Source: Chromobacterium violaceum ATCC 12472 (lineage in GTDB: Bacteria; Pseudomonadota; Gammaproteobacteria; Burkholderiales; Chromobacteriaceae). From it: a DNA stretch of 64,000 nt. Where the stretch lies: contig NC_005085.1 in NCBI RefSeq assembly GCF_000007705.1, positions 4,349,752 through 4,413,751 of the forward strand, in the 5' to 3' direction. Made by a program: the position numbers and the translations under genes. How positions within the stretch are numbered: the stretch's first letter is position 1; every line of letters starts with the position of its first letter. Shown here one piece after another: positions 37,422 to 46,731 of the stretch. The notes under the pieces were generated by a model. It ran no database searches, was not told the origin of the DNA, and saw nothing but the letters and a program-made list of their open reading frames with translations.

Positions 37422-38012
37422 TCACTTGGCTTCGGTGTGCAGCGCCTTCATCGCCTCGGCCATCTTCCCGGAAACGGCGCGCGGCAGCTCGCGCAGCGAG
37501 GCCAGAACGGCCTCGTCCAGCGCCTGCTGCTCCTCGGCGCGCGGCTTCTTCAGCACGAAGTTGGCTACTTCCTTCTTGTCTCCCGGATGGCCGATGCCGA
37601 GCCGGAGGCGCCAGAAAGCCGGCGAGCTCAAACGCGCCGCGATGTCCTTCAGGCCATTGTGGCCGCCGTGGCCGCCGCCCTGCTTGAAGCGGGCGACGCC
37701 GGGCGCGAGATCCAGTTCATCGTGCACGACCAGGATCTCGTCCGGCAGTATCTTGTAAAAATGCGCCAGCGCCAGCACGGCCTGGCCGGACAGGTTCATA
37801 TAGGTCATCGGCTTCAGCAGCCAGACGTCCTGTCCTTCGATTTGGATCCTGGCGACATCGCCATGGAATTTGCCTTCGCTGCGCCAGTTGCCCTTGAACT
37901 GCCAGCACAGTTCGTCCACCAGCCAGAAACCGGCATTGTGGCGCGTCTTTTCGTATTCGGGGCCCGGGTTGCCCAGGCCGACAATCAGGCGGATGCCGGA
38001 CATATCGCTCAT
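37422..38012 (-). CDS. pth: Peptidyl-tRNA hydrolase
   Basis: 196 residues from ATG 38012, with ATG 38003 ([11 protein letters not shown]) an equally possible start. [20 protein letters not shown] holds the catalytic histidine, and [21 protein letters not shown] and [13 protein letters not shown] are family signatures. It recycles peptidyl-tRNA that drops from ribosomes. It lies directly behind the rplY terminator-like hairpin. Confidence 0.97.
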   Translation of the reverse strand: MSDMSGIRLIVGLGNPGPEYEKTRHNAGFWLVDELCWQFKGNWRSEGKFHGDVARIQIEGQDVWLLKPMTYMNLSGQAVLALAHFYKILPDEILVVHDELDLAPGVARFKQGGGHGGHNGLKDIAARLSSPAFWRLRLGIGHPGDKKEVANFVLKKPRAEEQQALDEAVLASLRELPRAVSGKMAEAMKALHTEAK

Positions 38013-38015
38013 TCC

Positions 38016-38062
38016 AATGAAAAAAGCCCGCTGCCCGCCACCTGGGCGCACAACGGGCTTTT
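38016..38062 (-). terminator. Terminator/attenuator between rplY and pth
   Basis: Minus-strand AAAAGCCCG and CGGGCTTTTTT arms (38054-38062 and 38022-38030) around a GC-rich loop, ending just before the pth start. Readthrough must occur, or pth has its own promoter. Confidence 0.75.
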
Positions 38063-38095
38063 CACCGTCACCGCGCGCGGCGACGGCAGCAGGGA

Positions 38096-38383
38096 TTACA
38101 CACGAGCGAAGTCGATGTGCAGCACTTGCTGTTTGTACGGGTGCATCTGGAACGCGGCAACCTTAACCTGTTCCTTCTGGCCGTCGATCACCAGTTCCAG
38201 CACCGAGGTGTGGAAGTCGGCGTGCTTGACGGCGTGGTACAGGGTGTTGTGATCCAGTTCCAGGGAAACGGCATCCTTGCCGGCGCCGTAAACCACGGCC
38301 GGCAGCTTGCCAGCGCGGCGCAGGCGGCGGCTCGCACCCGTACCCAGGTCAACGCGCTTGGCGGCGATCAGTTCGTAAGACAT
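38096..38383 (-). CDS. rplY: 50S ribosomal protein L25, short form
   Basis: 95 residues, matching the short L25 form without the C-terminal TL5/CTC extension. [20 protein letters not shown] and VLHIDFARV are family hallmarks. It binds 5S rRNA. It lies 60 bases behind prs, as in other betaproteobacteria. Confidence 0.95.
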   Translation of the reverse strand: MSYELIAAKRVDLGTGASRRLRRAGKLPAVVYGAGKDAVSLELDHNTLYHAVKHADFHTSVLELVIDGQKEQVKVAAFQMHPYKQQVLHIDFARV

Positions 38384-38443
38384 GTCAAAACTCCAGTTTC
38401 AGATTAAAAGCACCCGGCCCGCCGCGACCAGCGAGCCAGATGT

Positions 38444-39427
38444 TCACGGCAGGCAAGCGCCCGTCGCAACCAGTTCCTCATTGAAGAGGTAGGACACCGA
38501 TTCTTCGTTGTTGATCCTGCGCAGCGTCTCCGCCAGCAGGCCGGCGATCGAGGCGACCCGGATGTTCGGGCAGGCCTTGGCCGCGGCGGTCAACGGGATG
38601 GTGTCGGTCACCACCACCATGTCGATGTCGGAATTCTTGATGCGATCCACCGCCTGTCCGGAGAAGATGGCGTGGGTCGCATAGGCCAGCACGCGCTCGG
38701 CGCCGCGCTCCTTCAGAGCGCTGGCCGCCTTGCACAGCGTGTTGGCGGTGTCGATCATGTCGTCGACGATCAGGCAGGTACGGCCCGACACGTCGCCGAT
38801 GATGTTCATCACTTCGGCCACATTGGCTTTCGGACGGCGCTTGTCGATGATCGCCAGGTCGGTGTTCAGCGCCTTGGCCACCGCGCGGGCGCGGACCACG
38901 CCGCCCACGTCCGGGCTGACCACGATCAGATCGTCGAAGCGCTGGGCGCGGATGTCTTTCAGCAACACCGGGGTCGCATACACGTTGTCCACCGGGATGT
39001 CGAAGAAGCCCTGGATCTGGTCGGCATGCAGGTCGACGGTGAGCACGCGGTCGATGCCGGCGCTGGTCAGCATATTGGCCACCAGCTTGGCCGAGATCGG
39101 CACGCGGGCGGAACGCGGACGGCGATCCTGGCGGGCGTAGCCGAAATACGGAATCGCCGCGGTGATCCGACCGGCGGAAGCGCGCTTGAGCGCGTCGGCC
39201 ATGGTCAGGATTTCCATCAGGTTGTCGTTGGTCGGCGCACAGGTGGATTGCAGAATGAAAACGTCGCGGCCGCGAACGTTTTCCAGCAGTTCCACCGCCA
39301 CTTCGCCGTCGCTGAACTTGCCGACATCGGCGCGTCCCAACGAAATATCCAAATGTTTGACTACGTTCTGAGCAAGTTCCGGATTAGCCGTACCGGTAAA
39401 TACCATCAAACTGTCGTATGCCGCCAT
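38444..39427 (-). CDS. prs: Ribose-phosphate pyrophosphokinase
   Basis: 327 residues. [22 protein letters not shown], the flexible-loop/ATP region [21 protein letters not shown] and the PRPP loop [15 protein letters not shown] are all present. It makes PRPP from ribose 5-phosphate and ATP for nucleotide, histidine and tryptophan synthesis. A terminator separates it from the upstream tRNA-Gln, so it probably has its own promoter. Confidence 0.97.
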   Translation of the reverse strand: MAAYDSLMVFTGTANPELAQNVVKHLDISLGRADVGKFSDGEVAVELLENVRGRDVFILQSTCAPTNDNLMEILTMADALKRASAGRITAAIPYFGYARQDRRPRSARVPISAKLVANMLTSAGIDRVLTVDLHADQIQGFFDIPVDNVYATPVLLKDIRAQRFDDLIVVSPDVGGVVRARAVAKALNTDLAIIDKRRPKANVAEVMNIIGDVSGRTCLIVDDMIDTANTLCKAASALKERGAERVLAYATHAIFSGQAVDRIKNSDIDMVVVTDTIPLTAAAKACPNIRVASIAGLLAETLRRINNEESVSYLFNEELVATGACLP

Positions 39428-39454
39428 GATTCGCTTTGCCTTAGCTGGATAAAG

Positions 39455-39488
39455 AAAAAGCGTGTAAGGCTCTCTTACACGCTTTTTT
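39455..39488 (-). terminator. Rho-independent terminator after tRNA-Gln
   Basis: AAAAAGCGTGTAAG-GCTCT-CTTACACGCTTTTT, a 14-bp perfect stem with T's on both strands. It lies 28 bases beyond the tRNA 3' end and before prs. Confidence 0.92.
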
Positions 39489-39516
39489 CATGCTCTCTCT
39501 TATTCGGAGAAAGTCC

Positions 39517-39591
39517 TGGCTGGGGAGGTAGGGATCGAACCTACGAATGCCGGAATCAAAATCCGGTGCCTTACCACTTGGCGACTCCCCA
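39517..39591 (-). tRNA. tRNA-Gln (anticodon TTG)
   Basis: The complement folds as a full cloverleaf: acceptor TGGGGAG/CTCCCCA, D arm with AAGTGGTAAGG, anticodon stem CCGGA-TTTTGAT-TCCGG with anticodon TTG, T arm with GGTTCGATCC, discriminator G and encoded CCA (39519-39517). It lies between ispE and prs, a classic location. Confidence 0.97.
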
Positions 39592-39597
39592 GTAACC

Positions 39598-40452
39598 TTA
39601 TTCAGCGCTGTCGAACAGGGGGTGGACATCCAGTCCTTCCGCTACAAATCCCTGATATTTTTGCGACAACACCCGGTAAACTTTATCGGCTTCGTCTTTC
39701 GACTCGAATTCCAGGAACACGCAGGATCCGGAACCAGTCATCAGCGGCGAACCATATTTTCTCAACTCGCTCAGTACTTCATTCACCGCTGGAAATCTTT
39801 TCTCTACAACGCTTTGCAGGTCATTTCTGCGCTGCTGCGTTGTTTCGAGGATTCGCATTATGCCGACGCGTCCTATCTCTGTCAACACGGTTTGCGAAAA
39901 ATTTCGGAATACCTCAATGGTCGACACATGGACCTGTGGGTGAATTACCAAATACCAGGCGGGCTTCAGCGGGATCGGCTCCAACACCTCGCCGACGCCG
40001 GTGGCCAACGCGTTGCGGCCGAAGATGAAAACCGGCACGTCGGCGCCCAGCTGCAGGCCCAGCGCCTGCAAGCGCTCGCGCGGCCAGGCCAGCCCCCACA
40101 GCCGGTTCAGCGCGATCAGCGCGGTGGCGGCGTCGGAACTGCCGCCGCCCAGGCCGCCGCCCATCGGCGTGCGCTTCTCCAATTTGATGCTGGCGCCCAA
40201 ACGGCAGCCGCTTTCCCGCTGCAGCAGGCGCGCGGCGCGGACCGTCAGGTCCTGCTCCGGCGGCACGCCGTCGGTCGGCGTCAGCAGAACGATCTGGCCG
40301 TCGTCGCGGACGGCCAACTCCAGCGTATCGCCGAAATCGATGAAACGGAACACCGTTTCCAGCAGGTGGTAGCCGTCGGGCCTCTTGCCGACCACGTGCA
40401 GCAGAAGGTTGAGCTTGGCCGGAGCCGGGTAGGAATGAAACGGATGCTGCAT
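39598..40452 (-). CDS. ispE: 4-diphosphocytidyl-2-C-methyl-D-erythritol kinase
   Basis: 284 residues of the GHMP kinase family: substrate motif PAPAKLNLLLHVVGKRPDGYH and the ATP loop PMGGGLGGGSSDAATAL. It phosphorylates CDP-methylerythritol in the MEP isoprenoid pathway. It follows lolB with a gap of about 50 bases and precedes tRNA-Gln. Confidence 0.96.
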   Translation of the reverse strand: MQHPFHSYPAPAKLNLLLHVVGKRPDGYHLLETVFRFIDFGDTLELAVRDDGQIVLLTPTDGVPPEQDLTVRAARLLQRESGCRLGASIKLEKRTPMGGGLGGGSSDAATALIALNRLWGLAWPRERLQALGLQLGADVPVFIFGRNALATGVGEVLEPIPLKPAWYLVIHPQVHVSTIEVFRNFSQTVLTEIGRVGIMRILETTQQRRNDLQSVVEKRFPAVNEVLSELRKYGSPLMTGSGSCVFLEFESKDEADKVYRVLSQKYQGFVAEGLDVHPLFDSAE

Positions 40453-40500
40453 GTCGATCTTGATCTGTATTGAATGGTATCGGGACGCGGCGCGCGCGGC

Positions 40501-41043
40501 TCACTGCCAGCTCTGCACCACCACCTTGACGGTCAGGCCTTCGCGCTGCATCTCCACCCGCTTGGGATGGTCGCTGTCTACGTCGGCGTCGCGGATGAAA
40601 CGGATGTGCCAGCCCTGCTGCTCCAGATTGCCGTCGGCGTCGACCCGGCTCTCCACGCCGGGCGCCGGCAGGCCGCGTATCCACCATACCAGGTTGGACA
40701 GCGGCAGCGGCCAGCCCATCACCTGCCGGGTCAGGCTTTCCACGTCGTCCGCCTGCCAGCGCTTGCCGTCGGCCAACAGCGTGACGCCGCCGGGATCGCG
40801 CAGCACCTTGGCCACGGTGTTGCCCAGCGGCGAATTGATCGCCACTTCGTCCCGCGGCGGCAGGTGCCGCCAGTCGAAATTGGCGACGTGGCCCTTGCCG
40901 TCCAGATTGGCCGACAGCCGGCCGCTGACGCTGAAGGGCGCGTCTGCGGCCGACTCCAGCGCCGGCTTGGGCCGGAACAACGCCTCGTTGGCGCAGCCGG
41001 CCAACAGCAACGCCAGCGACAGCAGCAGGACGCGCCGGATCAA
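40501..41043 (-). CDS. lolB: Outer-membrane lipoprotein insertase LolB
   Basis: 180 residues with a lipoprotein signal ending LLLAGC (lipidated Cys17). FSVSGRLSANLDGKGHVANFDWRH and the downstream W-rich segment fit LolB, which receives lipoproteins from LolA and inserts them into the outer membrane. The start overlaps the TPR gene stop by four bases, and ispE follows, the usual betaproteobacterial order. Confidence 0.92.
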   Translation of the reverse strand: MIRRVLLLSLALLLAGCANEALFRPKPALESAADAPFSVSGRLSANLDGKGHVANFDWRHLPPRDEVAINSPLGNTVAKVLRDPGGVTLLADGKRWQADDVESLTRQVMGWPLPLSNLVWWIRGLPAPGVESRVDADGNLEQQGWHIRFIRDADVDSDHPKRVEMQREGLTVKVVVQSWQ

Positions 41044-42782
41044 GGCTTGGCTCCCAGGCGCCGCATCGTCTCGGCGATCACCTCATGCCCGGGGTGCTGC
41101 GCCAGCTCCTTGCGCCACACCGCCAGCGCCTCGTCGCGGCGGCCTTGCTTCCACAGCACTTCGCCCAGGTGGGCGCCCACTTCCGGGTCCTGCATCGCGG
41201 CATAGGCCTTTTCCAGCGCCTTGCGCGCCGCGTCCAGCCGGCCCAGCTTGTATTGCACCCAACCCATGCTGTCCTGGATCACCGGATTGTCCGGTTCGGC
41301 CTTCAGCGCTTTTTCGATGTAGCCGTAGGCTTCCTGATAGCGGGAGGTGCGGTTGGCCAAGGTGTAGCCCAGCGCGTTCAGCGCCTGAGCGTCGCCGGGC
41401 TTGTCCTTCAGTATCAGCCTCAGGTCGCGCTCGGCGTTGCCGGCGTTGCCCAGCATGTCGGACACCAGCGAGCGCTCGTACAGCAGCTCGCTCGAGCGCG
41501 GCTGGCGCTGCAGCGCCTGGGTCAGCAGATCGTAGGCGCGGCGCGGCTGCTTGGCCTCGCGCGCCAGCTGCGACTGCAGCAGCGCCAGCGAGACTTTTTC
41601 CTGATCGGTGCCGCCCAACCCGCTCAGCCGGCTCAAGGCCTCGTCCAGACGGCCATCGGCGGCCTCCAGCATCGCCAGCCGCGATTGCGCGGGCAGGTAT
41701 TGCTGCCCCGGCCCCACCTGGCGGTACCAGTTCCCGGCGCGCTCGGCGTCGCGGTCGTCCTCTGCGATCTGGCCCAGCGTATAGCGGACGAAGTCCTGCT
41801 CCGGATACTGGCGGGCCAGCGCGCGCTGCAGCCTGTCGTCCGCGGTCTTCAGATCCCGCATCTGGTAGGCCAGCAGGCCGGTCGCGTACAGCAGGTCGGG
41901 GTTGTCCGGATGGGTCTTCAGCAAGGCCTCGAAGGCGGAGCGGGCCTCGGGAAAACGCTTGGCGCCGACCAGCAGCCGCGGATAGGCGATCTGCAGCTCC
42001 AGTCCGGCGTCCGGGCGGCGCGCCAGCTCCCGCTGCAGAAAATCGGCAGCCTCGTTGATGTCCTTGCGGCGCAGCCTGTCCACCTGCCAGGCCACCGGCA
42101 GGTCCCACTTGGGCGCGATGCCGGCCAGGCGATTCAATTCGCGGTCCACCGCCGCCTGGTCGTTATTGTCGGCCGCGGCGGCCAGCACCGCGAAACGGGC
42201 TTCGGGCAGATCGGGGTAACGATCGGCCAATTCCTGCACCAGCCGATAGGACGGGGCCGAACCGCCGTCCTGCCGCGCGCTCAGCCTGGCCAACTGCACG
42301 AAGATCGCGGGCGCGCGCTGCGGCTCCAGCCGCAGCAGCTCTTCGATCAGCGGTTTGCTCTCGGCCAGCTTGCCGCCGCGCATCAGCGTGATGAACAGCT
42401 GCTCGCGCGCCGGCAGGGACTCGGGATCCAGCTCTATCCACAGTTGCAGCGCCTCGGTCGCCGGCTTCAACTGGCCGGACAACAGGCAGAATTCGGCGGC
42501 GCGCTGCGCCATCCGCGGATCGCGGGTTTCGCGCGCCAGGTCGAGGTAGGTCAGGCCGGCCGAGCCGGCAGCGCCGCGGCGGGCGGCGATCTCGCCCGCC
42601 AGCACGCCATAAAGGATTTCCGGCGACAACGCCACCTTGGGCAGCTTGGCCTCGTCCGGGCCGGACTCGGCCGCCGGTTTGGTTTCGGGCTGAGCGGGCT
42701 GGGCCGCCGGAGGCTTGACGCCGGCGCAGGCCGCCAGCAGCAACGCCAGCAGCAACGGTAAGGATCGTTTCAGCGGTTTCAT
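41040..42782 (-). CDS. TPR-repeat lipoprotein
   Basis: About 580 residues from ATG 42782 (an ATG at 42788 is also possible). The signal ends LLLAACAG with a lipidation cysteine, so it should be anchored in the outer membrane facing the periplasm. Many tetratricopeptide repeats fill the rest (for example DLLYATGLLAYQMRDLKTAD and DAQALNALGYTLANRTSRYQ). It is translationally coupled to lolB, suggesting a role in envelope assembly or a scaffold; the partner is not known. Confidence 0.88.
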   Translation of the reverse strand: MKPLKRSLPLLLALLLAACAGVKPPAAQPAQPETKPAAESGPDEAKLPKVALSPEILYGVLAGEIAARRGAAGSAGLTYLDLARETRDPRMAQRAAEFCLLSGQLKPATEALQLWIELDPESLPAREQLFITLMRGGKLAESKPLIEELLRLEPQRAPAIFVQLARLSARQDGGSAPSYRLVQELADRYPDLPEARFAVLAAAADNNDQAAVDRELNRLAGIAPKWDLPVAWQVDRLRRKDINEAADFLQRELARRPDAGLELQIAYPRLLVGAKRFPEARSAFEALLKTHPDNPDLLYATGLLAYQMRDLKTADDRLQRALARQYPEQDFVRYTLGQIAEDDRDAERAGNWYRQVGPGQQYLPAQSRLAMLEAADGRLDEALSRLSGLGGTDQEKVSLALLQSQLAREAKQPRRAYDLLTQALQRQPRSSELLYERSLVSDMLGNAGNAERDLRLILKDKPGDAQALNALGYTLANRTSRYQEAYGYIEKALKAEPDNPVIQDSMGWVQYKLGRLDAARKALEKAYAAMQDPEVGAHLGEVLWKQGRRDEALAVWRKELAQHPGHEVIAETMRRLGAKP

Positions 42783-42878
42783 TCGCATGGATTAAGTTGC
42801 CTGCTCAAAGCCTGTTGAACGCGTAGAATAGCATGACCGGTTTTCATCTTTGCACCATTTACCAAATCCGCTCCGCCC

Positions 42879-43691
42879 ATGCCTGAACTGCCAGAAGTCG
42901 AAACTACCCGCCGCGGCGTCGAGCCGCACCTGGAAGGCCGAACCCTGCTCGGCGCCGTCGTCCGCAATCCCAGCCTGCGCTGGCCGGTGCCGCCCGACCT
43001 GTCCGAGCGCGTCGCCGGGGAAAAGGTGCTGGCCGTGCGCCGCCGCGCCAAATACCTGCTGCTGGAATGCGAAAGCGGCACCCTGCTGATCCACCTGGGC
43101 ATGTCCGGCAGCCTGAGGGTGATGCCGGCCGGCGCGCCGCCGCAAAAACACGATCACCTGGACTTGCTGTTGGGCGAACAGGTGCTGCGCTTCCGCGATC
43201 CGCGGCGCTTCGGCGCGGTGCTGTGGCATCTCGGCCCCGTCGAGATGCACCCGCTGCTGCAGGCGCTGGGGCCGGAGCCGCTGTCCGACGCCTTCGACGG
43301 CGCGGCGCTCCATCAGGCCATCCGCCGCCGCGGCAGTCCGATCAAGCTGGCCATCATGGACAACCACGTGGTGGTCGGCGTCGGCAACATCTACGCCAAC
43401 GAATCGCTGTTCCACGCCGGCATCAGTCCCGCCCGCGCGGCCTGCGATCTGTCCCGCGCCGACTGCGACCGCCTCGCGGCCGAGATCAAGGCCGTGCTGC
43501 GGCGCGCGATCGACGCCGGCGGCAGCACGCTGCGCGATTTCGTCGACAGCGAGGGCAAACCCGGCTACTTCCAGCAGACCTATATGGTGTACAACCGCCA
43601 GGAAGAGCCCTGCCGCCTCTGCGGCACGCCGATCCGCCAAATCCGCCAGGGCCAGCGCAGCACTTACTATTGCCCGCTGTGCCAGCCGTGA
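42879..43691 (+). CDS. mutM: Formamidopyrimidine-DNA glycosylase
   Basis: 270 residues starting [13 protein letters not shown], where Pro2 and Glu3 are the catalytic residues after methionine removal. RRAKYLLLE supplies the conserved lysine, [11 protein letters not shown] is the DNA-binding helix region and the C-terminus is a four-cysteine zinc finger (CRLCGTP...YYCPLCQ). It excises oxidised purines such as 8-oxoguanine. It is divergent from the TPR lipoprotein. Confidence 0.97.
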   Translation: MPELPEVETTRRGVEPHLEGRTLLGAVVRNPSLRWPVPPDLSERVAGEKVLAVRRRAKYLLLECESGTLLIHLGMSGSLRVMPAGAPPQKHDHLDLLLGEQVLRFRDPRRFGAVLWHLGPVEMHPLLQALGPEPLSDAFDGAALHQAIRRRGSPIKLAIMDNHVVVGVGNIYANESLFHAGISPARAACDLSRADCDRLAAEIKAVLRRAIDAGGSTLRDFVDSEGKPGYFQQTYMVYNRQEEPCRLCGTPIRQIRQGQRSTYYCPLCQP

Positions 43692-43736
43692 TAGAGTGGC
43701 GGCCTGTCATCCCTCAGACTTGAAACCGTAACCATC

Positions 43737-44552
43737 TTGAAGTCACACGCCACCACTACATTCGCCACCCGCTGCGGCCGCGTGACGCGCCTGCTCGGCC
43801 ATCTGGCCGTGGGGGTGTTCATCGTCGCCACCCGCTATTCCCGCCTGGCCCAGGCCGAGCGCGCGGTCGTCACCCGCCGCTGGGCGCAGCACGCGCTGAA
43901 GATTCTCGGGGTCAGCATCAAGGTGCAGGGCGTCAATCCGGGCTTTTATCCGCCCAACACCCTGCTGGTCGCCAACCACGTGTCCTGGCTGGACATCGTG
44001 GCATTGAACAGCTGCACCGTGTCGCGCTTCGTCGCCAAGCGCGAAATCCGCAAATGGCCGCTGATAGGCTGGCTGGCCTACGTGGCCGGCACGCTGTTCA
44101 TCGACCGGGGCAACCGCCGCGACGCCAGCCGCGTCAACCAGATCCTGGCCGAGGCGATGCAGAACGGCGGCTGCATGGCGGTCTTCCCCGAAGCCACGAC
44201 ATCCGACGGCAGCGGCCTGCTGCCGTTCAAGGCCTCGCTGTTCGAGGCCGCGCTGCTGTCCGGCGGCACCGTGCAGCCGGTATCGCTGCGCTACCAGCGG
44301 CCGGACGGCAGCCTGCTGCGCGAGGCCGCCTACATCGACGACATCTCGCTGCTGCAGAGCATAGGCAAGGTATTGAGCGTGCCGCAGATCGAGGTGGAAA
44401 TCAGCTACGGCCAGCCGCTGAAAGCCGGCGAAGCCGGCCTGGACAACCGCTTCCTGCTGGCCGAACAGGCCCGCAGCGAGGTGGCCCGCGGCCTGCGGCT
44501 GTCGCTGGAAGAACAGCCGCAACCGGTTCCGGCGGCGGAAACCGGCGCCTGA
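43737..44552 (+). CDS. Lysophospholipid acyltransferase (PlsC family)
   Basis: 271 residues from a TTG at 43737; a GTG at 43782 is a possible later start. The acyltransferase motifs are in order: NHVSWLDIV (HX4D), FIDRGNRRDASRV, and FPEATTSDG, followed by PVSLRY. It probably acylates lysophosphatidic acid or a related lysolipid at the inner membrane. A hydrophobic N-terminal segment is present. It converges on the ape1 gene with a gap of only a few bases. Confidence 0.9.
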   Translation: MKSHATTTFATRCGRVTRLLGHLAVGVFIVATRYSRLAQAERAVVTRRWAQHALKILGVSIKVQGVNPGFYPPNTLLVANHVSWLDIVALNSCTVSRFVAKREIRKWPLIGWLAYVAGTLFIDRGNRRDASRVNQILAEAMQNGGCMAVFPEATTSDGSGLLPFKASLFEAALLSGGTVQPVSLRYQRPDGSLLREAAYIDDISLLQSIGKVLSVPQIEVEISYGQPLKAGEAGLDNRFLLAEQARSEVARGLRLSLEEQPQPVPAAETGA

Positions 44553-44556
44553 ACGC

Positions 44557-45723
44557 TCAGCGCGACAGGCGCTGGCTCAGGCCTTCGTAGAGATCGTCGC
44601 CCAGCCGGGTATAGCCGGGCGCGGTGAAGTGGACCATGTCCGGGCGGCCCAGCTGCTGCTGCCGCCACGTCCGCATGCTGCACGGCCCGCCCATCGCCAG
44701 CTGCCAGTCCCAATACAATAAATGGTTGTCGCGCGCCAGTTGGCGCTGCGCCTGCTGCACCGCGCTCAGCATCAGCGGCCGTTGCGGGCCCGAGCATTCG
44801 CGGCTGACCGCGCCGCCCTTGCTCCGCGCAGCGTCCGGGGCACCGAGGAGCAGGATGGCCGCCTGCGGCAGCTGGCTGCGCACCAGGTTGACCGCGCCCT
44901 GCAGCGCGGCGCGGTATTCGTCCAGGTCCAGCTTGGCGTCGAAAGCCTCGTTGGTGCCGTAGGCCAGGATCACCAGGTCGGCGTCCCTCGCCGCCAGCTG
45001 CCTGCCCCAGGCTGCGCCCCAGCTGCGCCACAGCGCCAGTTCGGCGCCGTTGCTGCCCACGGTGTCCAGCACCACGCCCGGCGCCAGCTTCTCCAGCTCG
45101 TAGCCGCCCACTTCCGGCGCCGGCAGGCTGTCCGCGCGCAAGGCAAACGGCAGCTTCAGCTTCATTTCCACCCGCTGCCAGCCCGCGCCGGCGCCGACCT
45201 GCGCCCGCCGCGCGCCATTGCCGTCGTCGACGGTCAGCGCCTGGCCGTCGGCGCTCTGCCGCAGCCAGATCCGCACTCGCCACAAGCCATTGTCCTCGGC
45301 GCGCGGATGCACGGTGATGGACGCGCCGGCCCGCTGGGCGATGCCGACGTAGCCCCCCAGCGGAAAATCGGAATCGGCGTCGCGGCGGCTGTTGCGCAGG
45401 GTCCAGCCTTCGCTGCGGACATAGGCCAGCGCGTTGCGCTGTCCCGGCACGTTGACCGGCGGCAGCCAGCCTATGCCGGCGTCGCCGTAACGCGCCTGCA
45501 GCCTGGCGCGCAACTCGCCGCTGAAGTAATCGGCGGCGGTGTGGGAATCGCCGAACTGGATCACGCGCACCGGCGGCTGGGCGTCGCCCTGCAGGTTGAA
45601 GCGGGCGGCCAGCCGCGCCAGGTTGGGCTCGCCGAAATCCTGCACCGGCGCGGCTTGCGCCTGTGCCGCCAGCGCGGCAGCGATCACCCAGCGCGACGCG
45701 CGCAAGATTGCCTTGAATGTCAT
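44557..45723 (-). CDS. ape1: O-acetylpeptidoglycan esterase, SGNH family (Ape1-like)
   Basis: 388 residues with a signal peptide ending AAQAQA. GDSHTAADYF holds the nucleophile Ser60, and PDMVHFTAPGY gives Asp362 and His365, so the catalytic triad is complete. A beta-rich insert (about 75-200) follows the nucleophile, matching the CBM35-like insertion of neisserial Ape1. It would remove acetyl groups from MurNAc so that lytic transglycosylases can act. Its start overlaps the patB stop by four bases, so it is the third gene of the operon. Confidence 0.82.
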   Translation of the reverse strand: MTFKAILRASRWVIAAALAAQAQAAPVQDFGEPNLARLAARFNLQGDAQPPVRVIQFGDSHTAADYFSGELRARLQARYGDAGIGWLPPVNVPGQRNALAYVRSEGWTLRNSRRDADSDFPLGGYVGIAQRAGASITVHPRAEDNGLWRVRIWLRQSADGQALTVDDGNGARRAQVGAGAGWQRVEMKLKLPFALRADSLPAPEVGGYELEKLAPGVVLDTVGSNGAELALWRSWGAAWGRQLAARDADLVILAYGTNEAFDAKLDLDEYRAALQGAVNLVRSQLPQAAILLLGAPDAARSKGGAVSRECSGPQRPLMLSAVQQAQRQLARDNHLLYWDWQLAMGGPCSMRTWRQQQLGRPDMVHFTAPGYTRLGDDLYEGLSQRLSR

Positions 45724-46715
45724 TCGAACCTCAATTCCGCCAACACGCGGCGCGCCAGCAGCAGCTGGCCCTGGCGGGTGAAGTGCACGCCGTCTGCGGT
45801 GCGCACCGCCACCTCGCCCTGGTCGGGCAATGTCATGAATTTGTTGAAACTGTCATCCTGGCTGCCCAGCGTCTCGCGGGTGGAGATGAAACGCCCGCCG
45901 CCGGCGGCGACTTCCTCGCGGTACAGCCGGTTCAGGTAATGCACGCCGTCGTTCAGTTTGTCGCGGCTCATATTGGGCAGGCCCAGCCACAACACCTTCA
46001 CCTTGCGCTTGCCGGCGCTGGCGAGAATGCTGCGTATCCGCTCGCGGTAGCGCTGCTCCCAATCTGGCGACGCGAAGCGGATGTAATGATTGCCGTTGAC
46101 CATGTCCCAAGTATCGTTGGCGCCGACGAACATCACCAGCAACTGGGTTTTGGGATTGGCCGCCAGCTGGCGCTCTATCGTCGCCGGCCAGTTGAAGAAG
46201 TCTGGATAGGTCAGACCGGTGCTCTGCTTGCTGATGTCTATCGCCTTGACCTGGTGCTGCCGGAACAGCGGCGGCAGCAAGTGCAGCGCCACGCCCTGCA
46301 TCATCGAGTCGCCGGCCAGCAGCACCGGCAGCCCTTCCTGCAGCGCCAGCCGGGGATCCACCGCCTTGACGGCGGCGACAGCGGCCGACGCCTGCGGCTT
46401 GGGCGCCGCCGGCTTCGCCGCGGCGGCCTGCGCGCTCGGCTTCGGTTTCAGGCAGCACGCGTTCAGGCTGTCTATCATCCGCCGGTCCCAGCTGCCCACT
46501 TGCTGCTGCAGCGCTTCGCTGTGCCGCCGCAAACCGCCGCCCAGCGAGCCGCCCTCGCGCCACGGCGACAGCGCGTCCAGCCGCTCCAGCAGGCTGGGCG
46601 CGTGGAAAGTCTGCCGCCAGTAGGCGTTGACTGCGGCCTGTTCCAGCCAGAACAGCAGCAGCATGGAGCTGAGCAGGATGACGAGGATGCGGCGGTGCGG
46701 ATAGGCGGCGAGCAT
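45720..46715 (-). CDS. patB: Peptidoglycan O-acetyltransferase PatB (SGNH, DUF459-like)
   Basis: 331 residues with one N-terminal membrane segment (10-25), an Ala/Pro/Lys linker (90-118), then the SGNH domain: LLAGDSMMQG with Ser137, VGANDTWDMV, and DGVHFTRQG with Asp308 and His311. These positions closely match those reported for Neisseria PatB. It transfers acetyl groups to the C6 hydroxyl of MurNAc in the periplasm, supplied by PatA. It begins 16 bases after patA. Confidence 0.83.
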   Translation of the reverse strand: MLAAYPHRRILVILLSSMLLLFWLEQAAVNAYWRQTFHAPSLLERLDALSPWREGGSLGGGLRRHSEALQQQVGSWDRRMIDSLNACCLKPKPSAQAAAAKPAAPKPQASAAVAAVKAVDPRLALQEGLPVLLAGDSMMQGVALHLLPPLFRQHQVKAIDISKQSTGLTYPDFFNWPATIERQLAANPKTQLLVMFVGANDTWDMVNGNHYIRFASPDWEQRYRERIRSILASAGKRKVKVLWLGLPNMSRDKLNDGVHYLNRLYREEVAAGGGRFISTRETLGSQDDSFNKFMTLPDQGEVAVRTADGVHFTRQGQLLLARRVLAELRFE

Positions 46716-46731
46716 GGCGAAGGTCGGATCG